Shown here piece after piece: positions 1-12,311 of a DNA stretch of 64,000 nucleotides; position 1 is the stretch's first letter; each line of letters starts with the position of its first letter. A program made the translations under genes and the position numbers. Below the pieces are notes generated by a model. The model ran no database searches. It saw nothing but the letters and a program-made list of their open reading frames with translations, and was not told the origin of the DNA. The DNA is from Phlebopus portentosus (Eukaryota > Basidiomycota > Agaricomycetes > Boletales > Boletinellaceae). The stretch spans positions 868,001 through 932,000 of the forward strand of contig JAYXKI010000009.1 of assembly GCA_037892935.1 (NCBI GenBank), in the 5' to 3' direction.

Positions 1-541
1 ACCTATGGTGCACTCGCATTAATGGTCAATTTTGAGACCGCACTTCCAAATGCTGTTCATAAGATACGAATAAGTTGGGACGCCCTCAACGCAGAAAACT
101 CCGTGAAATTGATCAATTATTGGACTAAATATGTGACATTGATTTGCGGATAGTAAGGCTTTCGTCACTTATCCCGCGTTAATGGTGGGGTTGATTGTAT
201 GCAAGTAAGGAAAAGAATGCTTCAGGACCAGTGATATGTACAAAGAGAAGACATGTAAACAGTCCGGAAGCTCATGAACTTTTACTGGCATACGCGAGGC
301 CCTCTAGGACTCTTTGGACCCGCAATATTTTGGAACTAGCATCCAAGGATTGAGCGATAGAAATGGAGATTCTCATTTAGCAGAAAAGTTGAGAATCATG
401 TCGTTATCGTAGATCCCATGGCTTATTTTCCAAGCATAAGTAAGCAACTCAAGGCCATTTCGTAGGATATAATGACTCACTGGGTTCGCATGTGAGAATA
501 GAGTCCTTTTTTGTGCTTAATATGTTTGTATATGCGTTGCT
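1..541. other. Left-edge non-coding flank (duplicated 3' flank of F-box unit)
   Basis: No convincing coding region. Roughly 360-540 resembles 3830-4034, the stretch just downstream of the second F-box copy, including shared words such as TGTGAGAATAGAG and ATGTTTGTATAT. It is therefore the 3' flank of the first duplication unit. Bases 1-360 show nothing recognisable. Confidence 0.5.
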
Positions 542-3173
542 TCAAGCATACTCTGCAGTAATCATCATACAAGCGGTCGAACATCGAGATAGATGGCTTA
601 GGGAGGCCAGGACCATGTGCAGCAATAGGGCCATCTGAGGCGAGCTTATGCGTTTCAAAAAGGGGAATGTCGCATGATTGAGGGTATTGATGATAGTCTC
701 GTATCTCGGAGGCAACGTGACCAACCTGGGACTATCAATCAGAAAAACCCTGTCGCAAATGAATTTCGAGAACCCAGACTTACCAATTCCTGCCAAGTTC
801 GGTGAACTTGTAGTATTGGATCACACTGTAGACACACAAAAGTCGATCCCAAGGACTTCATGCGTGCCATAGTCGTATCATCTCTAAAGCTCAGGGAAGA
901 TAGCAATGCATGCGCCGTGTGGAGAGTCAGTCGTTCGACCTGAAGACTGGCTGACTTCCATGGAGAATACAGCCACATCTTGAGCATATAATCTCGGCGT
1001 TTTGACATAACTTGAGCAAATGTCTGCAAAACGTGCGGAGCTGAAGGCTGACTGAAAAACGCATTGCATCCCCAAACCGCATTCCTGTCCACAGTCGAAT
1101 CAACTTTAGAAAGTTTCCCTACTTTCTTGTCTGCATGCGCAACACCACCCAAATGCTCCTGGGCTGAGCGTATCCATTTAGCACAGTCAGATATCACCTT
1201 CCGGGTATGTGCACGCGCCATCCTCGGAAACTCATCCTCGATTTTCTGCCAGCGTTCCTTGGTTATTTCCACCCTACACTCATCTTCTTCGATCATATCC
1301 GACACCATTTGTATTTCGCAGAGATCGCTAATGCAAAGAGGAACCTGATTGGCCAAGCACGAGGGCTGCCGTCCTACATAGTCCTTGTATAGAGCTAGTA
1401 GTTCAGACCTGCGTATCTGACGATGTTGATCAGCGGTTCGCTTGCGCTCGTACTGCCGTTTGCTCTGAAGAAGCGCTTCAAGCTCTGGGCGTATGGTTTT
1501 CCAGACTGAAAAAAATGTGAATGAGGCAACCCTGATGCAAGTACGACTTGGGTGGCTGACTTCTATCCGTCACTTCTCTTGGCTGGGAAACAAGTCGTCG
1601 CCAGGACCTTCGAGCAGCGAGATTATCATCCCAAGATTCTATTGATTCAATCTCCTCATTCGAATATCCGAGAGAACAAAGTCTGTTCTCTATCCTGAAC
1701 ATTTCGTTAGAAGGTCTAAGATGCAAGGGCATGGATAACTAACTGTTCCTGGCGTCTTCTTCTTGTTTCTAAATCCGCAATTTTGAGTGATGACTTGTAA
1801 CGCCGTCGCCAGGCGGATATGTGAACGTCGTGCTAGTTGTACAATACGCTGATAAGAGCTTAAAGACCAAAGCAGGCGTTCGTGAAATTGACCTCTGAAA
1901 TCTCCTTGACAAATCGACGTTGTTTTTCCACAAAGGCATTGCGCTCTTCCGAATCAGGTACCGTCTTCAGATAGGCCGAAACAGCTCGGACAAAATCGAC
2001 TTCAAGGAAGTACCTGCGCGATTTTCTTGGATATGATGTCAGAAACGTATATGTGTTAACCACTATTTTGAAAGGTTATGCACAACTGAACGACCAAGAA
2101 TAGTACTGAAATCACATACTTTCGCTGAAAGGTATATCCGTATCAGAGATCTCTAGGTTATTGATTCGAGACCCGAAGTATTCGCGGATCAATTTTTTAT
2201 CTGTGCGGACACTGAAGAGACTATGAGAACACCGTACAAGCAATGAGTCACAAGTCGTACGGACTTCCACTTGAAGCAACATTTGCACAACCGAAGGGAC
2301 AATGCGTACATAACATCCTCCACTTTGCGGTGGTCACACGCCTTTATTCAAGTTGTCATTCGACATTTACATGAACATAACTGAATTCTTACCTGGCAAG
2401 TCTTCTCGAAGTGAAGACTGGCGTATTGGGGCTCATTGAGGTTAGAAGGGCACGGTGGCATCCGAATAGTATTCCGGCAAGCAATCCAAGTTGGTCTCGA
2501 GGATTTTGACATGAAAACGTTGTAGAGGGAACGATTCGTCCGTGACAAATACAACAGGTCGAGGGGCAAGAGATGACGTCCAATCTGTTGCTTACATTAG
2601 GGAACGATTAAGCAAAGTAAAATGATTAGCGTTCCGAATACCTCGTATAGCACGTCTATGGGCAGAGACATCATCAGTAAAAGCTTGCCCACGTCGTTCT
2701 TATTTATGCGACACCTTCGGCTTTTGGCAGGAGCGGTACAGTCCAAGAACGTCGGCCAGTCCTTTGTCCTTGGGCCAGACAGGAGAAAGCGCACTCGACC
2801 TTTCTTCTCCGTCAAGGCTGCGGATGGTCGGTCAGTATGCTGTGTGCTTTCTTTCAGATACCAGAATTTCTTACTTTTTATGACATCGTCGGGTGAGGGA
2901 GAACCTGCACTTACCTTACTGTTAACATCCTTCACGTCCGGGATTGTGTTATCGTGCTCCTCATCGACGCCAGACTTTCCCCTTGGTTCTCTTTTGATCG
3001 CTTTCTTCTTGGTCCTTTTTCTCGGTCGCACCTCCTCTGCATCATTCTCATCTTCACTTTCCGCTAGATTCCTACGCTTGGGGAGACTCCCGCTACCAAT
3101 GGCAGCATCAGTAAAGCGACCTGTGGAAAGACAAGCTGGATGTATCGTACGTAGAAGATCTAGTTGCGACCAT
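542..3173 (-). pseudogene. F-box protein, degenerate tandem copy
   Basis: This is a paralogue of the F-box gene at 4035-6645 and keeps the same exon plan: start ATG at 3171-3173, an intron at 2641-2585, an F-box exon ending at 2393, and a Cys-containing exon after it. The F-box core (LPIDVLYE, then HLLPLDLLYLSR after the intron) and the C-terminal CLQCDP...TWQELVSL motif are recognisable. Three lesions break it relative to the sister copy. They are an in-frame TAA at 1860-1862, an in-frame TAG at 1833-1835 where the sister has CAG (Gln), and a net 2-base length difference near 739-800 that throws the last ~60 codons into another frame. An intact product would be an SCF substrate adaptor by family analogy, but none can be made here. 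The spacing to the sister is about 3.5 kb. Confidence 0.8.
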
Positions 3174-4034
3174 CGTACTACTATGCCGTCGAGGTGAACA
3201 TTTAGAGGTCAAGGTCCGCACTCTTCCGTACTCCAGCCAGGTCAGGTTGACCGCATGGCAAGCACGTGCTCGGCTCACGAATAAGCAACACTTAGATCGT
3301 GACGAGAGACCGATGAGCTAAGCGAGCGGCACTGATCGAGCCTTTCCTTCGTATCCTAATTGACCAGTTTTACGCGATGACGAGTGAGATTTTTTCAAAT
3401 CAGTTATTACTGTCCTGTAGGTGTAGCCTATATCAGGACATCACAGTACTACATGATATAATAGTGCGGTAGTAGGCGTAATCAAAAGTACATGTTCCTG
3501 CCTGGTACGAAATACTTATACTTGTAATGTTTACTGGTCCGATTTGAATCGCCAATAGGACCAAAATTTTCAGACTACATACTGCTGGAACTTCAAGTGT
3601 AGGATCGGAGTTCCTCGATGAGAAAATCCTTGAGGCTTTTCGTGTTGGTCACTGGCCTCTCGAACAATTCCGGTGGTTTCTGCAGTGCACAGAGAAAGAA
3701 CTATATAGCCAGAAACACAAGAGAAGACACTCGTGGCAGTCCGGGTGCTCACGAGATATCTGGGTCTCCCTTCAATTCTTTTGCTTTATTTTTAAATCCA
3801 AAGACCACAAAATCTAAAAGGCAATTCTCGTTTAGTAGAAGGGATCAGAGACTTGCTGGTAATCGTAGATCCCGTGGCTTATATTCTAGTCGTTAGTAAG
3901 CAAGTCAAGCCCATTTACTCAGAATACAAATACGTACTGGGTTCTCATGTGAGAATAGAGCTCTATTTTATTCTCGAGATGTTTGTATATATTTTGCTTC
4001 GAACATATTTCGCAGGACTCCTCATGCAGGGTGC
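3174..4034. other. Intergenic between F-box copies
   Basis: No supported gene. The right part (about 3830-4034) is the 3' flank of the intact copy and matches 360-540. The left part should hold the promoter of the dead copy; no clear TATA box or other element was recognised. Confidence 0.5.
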
Positions 4035-6645
4035 CTAACGGTAGGATAGATGGCTTAACGAGGTCGGGATCATGCGCAGCAATATGGCGATCCGATCCGA
4101 GCTTGTGAGTTTCAAGCAGAGGAATATCGCATGATTGAGGATATCGTCGGTAATCTCGTATTTCGCAAGCAACATGCCTAACCTAAGATCATCAGGTTGT
4201 ATAATCTCATCATAGTCGTTTCGCGCGTTCAGGCTTACCAATTCTTCCCAAGTTAGAGGATTTCGTAACATTGGATCACACTGAAGACACATAAAAGTCG
4301 ATCCTAAGGACTCCATATGCGACATGGTCGTATCACTCGGGAAACCCAACGAAGACCGCAACACATCAGCGGTATGCAAGACTAATCGTTCGATCTGAAT
4401 TCTTTCTGATTTCCACGGGCACGGGGGATACGGCCACGTGCCAAACATGTTAGTTCGGCGCCGAGACAGAATCTGGGCAAAAGTTTCCAGGTCGTATGGA
4501 GCTGGAGGATGACTGAAAAAAGCATTACACCTCCAGACTGCATCAATGTCGACGGTCGAATCGGTTTCAGAGGATTCCCATTCTTCCTTATCTATACGCG
4601 CAATCCCGTCTGGATGCTCCTGTGCTGAACGCAGGAGATTCGCACAGTCGTATTTTACCTTCCGGGAGTGCAGGAACGCAATCATCGGAAGCTCGACCTC
4701 GATTCTCTGCCAGTCTGTCTTAGTTATCTCCACAGTGCAGTCGTCTCTTTCGATCATGTCTGACACCAACGGTAGCTCATACAGATCGACGAGGCAAAGA
4801 GGGGCCTGATAGACCGAATACGAAATTTGCTGCTCTGTATAGTCTTTGTAGAAAGCGAGTAGTTCGGATTGGCGCCTGCGACGACTTTCCTCAATGATTC
4901 GTTCGCGTTCATACTCCCGTTTGGTTTGGAGTAGCACTTCGAGCTTTGGGCGAATGTTATTCCAAACTGCGGGTAAAGGAAGAAAAGATGAGAAAACGCT
5001 GAAACATAGAGGTCGGCCTTAGTGGCTTACTTCTGTCCGTTAGTTCTTTCGGCTGGCAAACAAGCTTCAGCCAAGACTCTCGGGAAACGCGATCATTATT
5101 CCAAGACCTCATTGATCCAATCTCCTCATATGGATACCCGAGAGAATAAAGTCGGTCCGCAATCCTGTACATGTCGTTAGAACGTCTGCGGGACGCTAGG
5201 GAGTGAACGACCAACTGTTCCCGGCGTCTAGTCTTTACTTCTTCGTCTGCGAGTTTGCGCGCCCGTGTGTGAGCAGCTCGCCAAGCGACTATGCGATGCA
5301 CATGCTGATTGTACATTATTCTGATGAGCACATTTAAAGCAATCTTAGAGGCTAAGATATTAACCTTTGCCGTTTCCTCGACGGATCGACGTTGCTTCTC
5401 CAAAAAGGAGATGCACTCTTTCGGATCAGGTTCCAACTTCAGATAAGCCGAAACAACTCGGACAAAGTCAACTTCGAGGAAGAGCCGCTGCGTCTTTCCT
5501 CGATCTATAATCCGAGGTGTGTCCGTTACGCTCACTGATTTGAAAGCTTAGCCGCGATAAAAAGAGTAAGAACGGCGCGAAACCATACTTTCTCTGAATG
5601 GTAGTAGCGAGTATAATACATTAAGGCCAGTGAGTTCAGGTCCAAAATAGATGCGGACCATTTCTTGGCCTGAACGGATGCTGAAAATATATGAGAACAC
5701 AGTTGATGAGACACATAGAGTCATACGGACTTCCACTTGATACACCACTTGCACAATCGAACGAACAATGTATCCATAACACTCTCCACCCTGCGATGGC
5801 CGCATGCCTTTGAGAAATGTGTAATTCGACATTTACATGAACATGACTGGATTCTTACCTGGCAAGTCTTTTCGAAGTGAAGACTGGCATATTGAGGCTC
5901 ATTGAGGTTAGGAGGGCAGGGCGGCATCTGAATTGCATTCTGGCAAGCAATCCAAGTTGGCCTCGAGGATTTCGACATGAGAACGTTGTACAAAGAACGA
6001 TTCGACCGTGATAAATAAAGTAGGTCGAGAGGCATGAGATAAGTTGCAATCTATCATTTTTGGAGTATGATTAAATATAGCAGACTGACTAATGTTCCAA
6101 ATACCTCGTGTATCACATCTAGGGGCAGAGACATCATAAGCGAGAGCTTTCCTATCTCGCCCTTGTTCATGCGGCCTTTTCTGTTTACAATGGGACTAGG
6201 TGATTCCGACAACATCGACCAACCCTTTGTTCTTGGACCAGACAGAAGGAAGCGCACCCGGCCTTTCTTCTCGGTCAAGGCTACGGATTATCGATCAGTC
6301 ATCACGTGCTTACTTTCAACTACCAGAATCCCTCACTTTTTATAATCTCGTCCGACAACGGAGGGCTTGCGTCTACCGTATTGTCAACATCCTCGTCCAG
6401 AATTGTGATACTGCGCTGCTCATGCCCGCCAGACTTTCCCTTTGAACCGCTCTTAATTGTACTTTTCTTGAACCGTTTCTTTGGTCTGTCCTCCTGATCT
6501 TCATCTTCGTCGTCGCGCTCTTCGCTTTCTGCTAGGTTACTGTGTTTGGGCGCCGGAAGGTTTCCCCTAGAGTTGGCGGCGTTAGCAGAAAGCCCTTCGG
6601 AAAAGTGACAGAGGTACCGCACGTCGAAGATCTAGTGGCAACCAT
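4035..6645 (-). CDS. F-box domain protein (agaricomycete Cys-rich C-terminal type)
   Basis: Eight exons on the minus strand: 6645-6623, 6566-6337, 6280-6105, 6050-5859, 5807-5731, 5680-5589, 5534-5031 and 4966-4035. They total 2226 nt, exactly 742 codons (741 aa), which supports the model. The N-terminus (residues ~10-110) is acidic then Lys/Arg-rich and probably disordered. The F-box lies at about residues 135-180 (LPLDVIHE / MPLDLLYLSRSNRSLYNVL). Cys motifs follow (ACGHRR...LCKWC), and near the C-terminus there is a second pair in CLQCDP followed by TWEELVSL. F-box proteins of this kind are expected to recruit substrates to an SCF ubiquitin ligase through Skp1; the target is unknown. The donor after exon 5 (GTCCGT) is weak but conserved in the sister copy. 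The first exon is only 23 nt and was chosen because it alone supplies an ATG in frame with exon 2. Confidence 0.8.
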
Positions 6646-7888
6646 CCCGGGGTTCTACTTCAAGTCAAACGTCGAGATTTTCCCGCAACAACGGTCGTCG
6701 AAGTGGTCGATAGAGAGATCAATTAATGTGGCTTGACGGCGAGTTTGTGACTACTGAATCGAGTTATCTGAAGGCACGTGCTCAAGTCACATTAGTCGCG
6801 TTTCTCTTTTGCCCTTCTTGCCTCAAAGTGGCCCAACAGATGCTATGCTTCCAGTCTTCTCGTTAGAAACTGACCTTCATTGTTGGCGGTACGAGGGAGG
6901 TTTTTTATTCGTTGGTGCAGAGGCCAATGGGATGCATCTCGCGTATGTGAACGCGCCGTAGGATGCTCTGACTTAGAGAAATGGAGGCGTGTGCCAGCAG
7001 TTACCACTCTTCTGAAGTCTCGGTCCTCAGAGCACCAGAATCATTGAAATTTGACGCGTAATCAAACCGTTCAGCTCGCATGATTTGAAGCGAGTCCAGG
7101 CGATGCAATCGATATCACGTTGCCTCAGATACGGATGACATCAATTCACATTTGCATGGTTTGTACTCTACTCGTCGCTCACTGGCTGGATCGTTCCTGC
7201 GACCTGTGTATTCTGAGGATTTCAACAGGTCTGGCCACAATAGCCGCTCGCGTTGGTCGGTGATGATTGCCTGGCGGAGGGTCCAACGAACGGTGCTTTC
7301 TCACACGCTCTGAATCTTTTTTCGCCTCGCGCTCGCCACTTGAGCTAATATTGCTCTAGCCTTCCCAATCTCGACTCTGGATGGCATACTCTGATTGTTC
7401 GTTCCTAAAATGACACACTGTCCGCACTATGGCGACGGATGCTATAATAGCTGGCGACTGAAATCTGTCTAAAAATAGACGACCCATGCAAATCAGTGTG
7501 TGTTGCTCCCTTCGCACGCATGTGGACCTGAAAAAGATGGGTTCCTGCGATCAGCAACCACTCGCAGCGGCTGCTCTCTCTGTCGGTCTCTGATGCGTCT
7601 GTTTTCGCCGTGTCAAATTACTGCAATCGGAACACTCGCTCTCGAGACCGGATCTAACGAGATGCCGTCGTTCATCTTTTTGGAGAAGTTATAAAAGCTC
7701 TGTTCTCCCCGCCCATCTCATCCCACTTCGTCTTTTTTCCCTCTTGTCCGTCCGACTGCTTCTCTTTCCTCTTCCCTTACCCTCCGCTCGCGGCCTGGTG
7801 CTCGCTTTTCGCTTTCGTTTTGTTCGACCGTTTACGCTCATTACAAACTTAACTACAAGAACTCTCAGAGAGGAACTAGTTTCCAAAC
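6646..7888. other. Intergenic and promoter region
   Basis: Divergent spacer between the F-box gene (minus) and the first secreted-protein gene (plus). No coding region was found. The right end holds a TATA box and a long pyrimidine-rich leader (about 7700-7790), as expected for a strongly expressed fungal gene. Confidence 0.55.
7690..7697 (+). promoter_or_regulatory. TATA box of first secreted-protein gene
   Basis: TATAAAAG sits about 190 bases upstream of the start codon and is followed by a C/T-rich tract, the usual layout of highly transcribed basidiomycete promoters. Transcription would start near 7720-7730, giving a leader of about 160 bases. Confidence 0.55.
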
Positions 7889-9117
7889 ATGTTCTCGAAG
7901 CAGCTTATCTCTACCCTTACTTTGCTTGTGTTCGTGGCATCTTCTGCCCTTGCCGCCCCTCCACTCTCATGCCCTGCAGCGTCGACCGTCACAGTCGTCG
8001 CTTCAAGCGCGGCTGTCTCAAACATTGCTGTTAGCAGCTCCGCTGTAATCTCTTCTGCCGCCGCCAGTGCTACCTCTACTTCTTCCAGCAAGGGCGGCAA
8101 GGGAAATAAAGAAAGCAAGGATGGAAAGGACAAAGATGGCAAAGGAAAAGGCGGCAAAAACAAAGGCGGCAATAGCAGCGCTTCTGCCAGTGCGGTTGCA
8201 TCTTCGACCGATTCTATTTTTGTTTCGGCTTCAGCGACTGATTCTATCGCCGCTTCGGCCACGGGCGTCTCTTCCTCTGCTGCAAGTGCAACTGCCTCTC
8301 TAGTTGTTGGTGGCGGTGAAAAGGGCGTTGGCGGCTCTAGTCTGACGAGCTCCGTGGTCGCAAGCGCGACAGCGTCTGCATCGTCGGGAGCTGCTTCGGG
8401 CTCTGCTACTGATGATCAGCAGGCTGCCACGAGTACGTCGAACTTAATTTTCATATGAGACAACCCAGCTGACTTCCGGTCTTTTCAGCTCTCAACCCAG
8501 CTGTCATCGCTACTGGATTCGCGTCGGATGGACAACAGGTCCCTACAGCGGGCCAAGTCCCCTCTCTGACATCGACGAACAACTTCATCAACTTCTGCTT
8601 GACCGTCAACAAGCCCATTACGAACGGCCAGCAGATCAAGACCGGCTCATGTAACCCCGCACCAATAGGTGTCATCGCTGCGACGACGAACATGCCGTCG
8701 TCGAAGTTCCAGTTCCCGAAGAACAACGACACGATTCCCGCGAACCAGGCATTCACAATCAAGATGGCGATCAACAACCTCGAGACGGGCAATTTCGTCA
8801 ATGCGAACAGCAACTACTACAGCGCACCACAGCAGGTGAACGCACAGGGCAACATCATCGGACACTCGCACGTTGTGATCGAGCTCCTCGACAGCCTGAG
8901 CCAGACGACCCTGACAGACCCAAACAAGTTCGCATTCTTCAAGGGTATCAACGGAGCTGCCGTTAACGGCGTCGTCACCGCGGACGTCACAGCTGGTCTC
9001 CCTGCCGGCGCGTACCGTATGGCTTCGATCAACGCTGCTGCGAATCACCAGCCTGTGCTTGTTGCTGTTGCTCAGCATGGTTCGCTCGACGACATGGTCT
9101 ACTTCACCGTCCAGTAA
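7889..9117 (+). CDS. Secreted protein with low-complexity linker and conserved C-terminal domain (copy 1)
   Basis: Two exons, 7889-8432 and 8489-9117, give 391 codons (390 aa). The first ~22 residues form a signal peptide (MFSKQL, hydrophobic core, SSALA). Residues ~25-180 are a Ser/Ala-rich linker with a Lys/Gly block (KGGKGNKESKDGKDK-like). The intron falls just before a compact conserved domain of about 200 residues (GFASDGQQ, TNNFINFCLTV, GSCNPAP, FFKGINGAA, AYRMASINAAANHQP). I recognise this as a family of secreted proteins widespread in basidiomycetes; from memory, automatic annotation sometimes names it ribosomal protein s17, but nothing here is ribosomal. Function unknown; a cell-wall or extracellular-matrix role is inferred only from secretion and the mucin-like linker. 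The TATA box and biased codon choice in exon 2 suggest high expression. Confidence 0.85.
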
Positions 9118-10429
9118 ATGCAGATCTGATTTACGGCGGGCTTTGAAAGTGCGCCGCGTGCCGACTAGTTTGCGTCTTTTTCGTTGTTCTTGTATCTGTT
9201 TTTCTTGCATGACTGGTTTGCATTGGTTTTTAATGTTCGTTCTCGGTCTTTTCAGTACTGGGTTGCTGTTCTTTTTTTTTTTTTTTTGTTCGTCATGAAT
9301 TCAATACCTCTCGCATTGTCCAATAGCAACATATCAGAACCAAATTTTAACGATGTGCGATAGCCAATGAGGCATTTACCGTACAACGTTATGCAGTTCC
9401 GTTGATTTTCAACTGTGTCCTCTTGGCAACGAACGAACTCAATGAGTACCGCCGATCACGCTGATCATTCTTTACTCGCATCAATTTAGATCGGAAGAGT
9501 CGCCTTTCACCTTGACTACGACCTCGATGTCCTTGCCGACAATCTCCAGGCACATTATTCCTCCTTATTCTTGGTTACATGGATCTAATTTTACGTGACC
9601 ATCGGACCTGACTTGGACTTGTTGGGCGCCTTCTCGCAATTCATTTCATTCCCCCATCGAGGACAAGGTGCCATAAGACAGAATCAACGTTTTCGTTTTA
9701 TTCGATCCTGGATGGGCTATGGACCTTCATTCAAAATCGAAGAGGAGCTATCCGTCGCCGTCGGCGACCGAACCTCGGCATGTTGAAGCCGTTTCCGGAC
9801 TGAAACCAGGCTTATCGTCTCACGACGATTTTCCCGGAAGGTTTGCTCTGGAAACCGGAGTCTCATGCTCTGCGCTTCCTCAGACAAATGCCGACTACGG
9901 GTCGTACTCGAATCCTGGTGGGTCGTCGCGCCCGGAGCGGAAATTTGTTGCTTCTTCATTCACACCGCGTATGCCAATTGGTCCTTGTCGTTTCGTCTGG
10001 TGAAATTAGTCAAGAAGAGTAATCAACACGCGGCTTGTTGCATGCCGATTTTATCGATTCAAACTCAACGGAATAATGACTGGCTACGGCAAGAATTACG
10101 CATGGGATGCTCTCGTCAAATGAGTATAAAGAGTAGTTATGCCGGCTTGGGACTCCGCCATCACAAGATCCCCTTCATATTTTTCTTTCCCTCCCTCCAT
10201 CTTCTTCTGTTCTTGTCTGCCGCCTCTGCGCTTCACGGCCTGGTGTCGTTCCCTCCCGAGCTTGCTCGATATTCATTCTTTTCCCTGCACATTCTTTTGC
10301 GTCCTCCCGCTGTCCGACGCACGCCAAGCCGAACGAGCTTTGACCAGGAACACATTTTGCTTGCCTTTCACACATCTGAGAAGGATTTGAATTTTTATTT
10401 CGGGAAAAGACAGGAAGATTTTAGAAAAG
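9118..10429. other. Intergenic between secreted-protein genes
   Basis: Holds the 3' untranslated region of copy 1 with a 16-base T run at 9272-9287, and the promoter of copy 2 (TATA at 10125-10130, pyrimidine-rich leader 10170-10330). Open frames in 9600-10400 show no conserved protein features. Confidence 0.5.
10125..10130 (+). promoter_or_regulatory. TATA box of second secreted-protein gene
   Basis: TATAAA lies about 300 bases upstream of the start codon, with a C/T-rich leader downstream, like the arrangement at the first copy. Predicted transcription start is near 10155-10160. Confidence 0.5.
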
Positions 10430-11685
10430 ATGTTCTCCAAGACGCTCTTTGTCGCTCTTAGTTTGTTCTCTATCGCCGCCCCGCCTGTTCTTGGCGTTCC
10501 ATGCACTTCGGTCGTAACCGTAACCGCTGGCGCTAGCTCGACCGATGTCGCAGCTATCAGCGCTGCTGCTTCAAGCTCTGTTTCCGTCTCTGCCGCCGTC
10601 TCGACATCGCGCGGTTCAAAAGGCTCATCGGGTTCTAACAATAACAATAACGATGGTTCCGATAGCTCGTTGACGACCAGCGCTCGTAATAATGCCGCGA
10701 CGACGACGAGTTCAGCTACTTCCTCTAGCTCAACGTCGAGTGGTGGGCGCAGCGGCAATGATAATGGCAATGGACAGGGTAACGGAAATGGAAACGACAA
10801 TGACAATGGAAACGGAAATGGCGATACCGATACCACTACAACTGCGTCGAGCGGGAATAATGCCGCTGAGACTACGACCAGCGCGGCGGACGCTACTTCT
10901 ACAACTGCTACAGCTACCTCCGGTACTGGTAATGGCAACGACGATGGAAACGGAAACAGCTCTGATTCTACTGATAGCGAGCAGAGTGCTACAAGTATGT
11001 TATCATCTCAATTAAAAACCACCTATTTTACCAATACAATCGTCGTACCTTTACAGCCCTCAACTCGGCTGTCATTGCCACTGGCTTTGCTTCGGACGGC
11101 CAAGAAGTTCCTACAGAAGGTCAGGTTGCGTCTTTGACCTCGACGAACAACTTCATCAACTTCTGCTTGACCGTCAACAAGCCCATTACGAACGGCCAGC
11201 AGATCACGACCGGCTCGTGCAACCCCGCACCAATAGGTGTCATCGCCGCGACGACGAACATGCCGTCGTCGAAGTTCCAATCCCCGAAGAACGGCGATAC
11301 GATCCAGGCCAACCAGGCGTTTACGATCCAAATGGCGATCAACAACATCGAGACTGGCAACTTCGTCAACGCTCAGAGCAACTACTACAGTGCGCCTCAA
11401 CAAGTGAATGCGCAGGGCAACATCATCGGACACTCGCACGTCGTCATCGAGCAGCTTGACAGCTTGGACCAGACTACTGTCACAGACCCGACCAAGTTTG
11501 CGTTCTTCAAGGGTATCAACGGAGCCGCCGTTAATGGCGTCGTCACTGCGGACGTTACAGACGGACTCCCAGCGGGCGTATATCGTATGGCGTCTATCAA
11601 CGCTGCGGCGAATCACCAGCCTGTGCTCGTCGCTGTCGCTCAACACGGCTCGCTCGACGACATGGTCTACTTCACTGTGGAGTAA
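10430..11685 (+). CDS. Secreted protein with Asn/Gly-rich linker and conserved C-terminal domain (copy 2)
   Basis: Two exons, 10430-10994 and 11057-11685, give 398 codons (397 aa). A signal peptide (MFSKTL, hydrophobic core, APPVLG) is followed by a Ser/Thr linker rich in Asn-Gly-Asp repeats (NGNGNDNDNGNGNG-like, about residues 105-135), quite unlike the Lys/Gly linker of copy 1. The intron is at the same codon as in copy 1. Exon 2 has exactly the same length (629 nt) and encodes nearly the same domain, with long runs of identical DNA. It is a tandem duplicate whose linker diverged while the domain stayed fixed. Function unknown; expected to be extracellular or wall-associated. Confidence 0.85.
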
Positions 11686-12311
11686 ACGCCCCAAAACTTC
11701 GCTGGCGTGTAATGTTTCGCCGATAGTCCCTCGCGCACGTAACTTACCCGCTATTGTTGATCATGAGCGTTTCGGCATTTATTCACTCATCGTCCACACC
11801 CGCTGTAGTATATCTTTTTTGCATACTCTGGTCGTCTTTTCTCTTTCTGAATTCATCTGCCTTCTCGTCTCTTCTCGTCTTCGTCTGAATGAGTGCATGC
11901 ATTCTGTTATTCCGGTCGGGGTTCTTCTCTTTGAATTGGCTTTGTTTGACCTGGCTTTCACTGCTAGCGTTTAAGGGAATTTCTTGTGATAGCGTCACCC
12001 TGTATTCTTTCTGCCTTGAGGGTGGAGTTGATGTACGTAGTCGTACCGCTTTATTTCACGCATCGGTTTGAAAGGATATGCGAACAAGACAATATTTATC
12101 ATGCCGTATCGAAGTTGATTATATTGTACAAAGGCTGGAGCTTTCTAGACAGAAGAAATGCATAGCATTATGTATGGTAGACAAGAGTCGGCCTGACGTT
12201 AGTTGAAATGACCAACGATGGGGACTACTGCCCGGGACAGAATCAGTTATGTTTTCTCTAAGTTTTCGGTAGAATGAAATTCACCTTCGGCCGGATAGGA
12301 TAAATTGCACA
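11686..12311. other. Intergenic, tail-to-tail
   Basis: 3' regions of the secreted-protein gene (plus) and the first DUF6533-type gene (minus). An open frame overlapping the end of copy 2 on the plus strand is a shadow of that gene. No other feature was recognised. Confidence 0.5.

Noticed and set aside
9595..10461. Long plus-strand frames upstream of the second secreted-protein gene
   Set aside because: They overlap the promoter, TATA box and leader, and show no conserved features.
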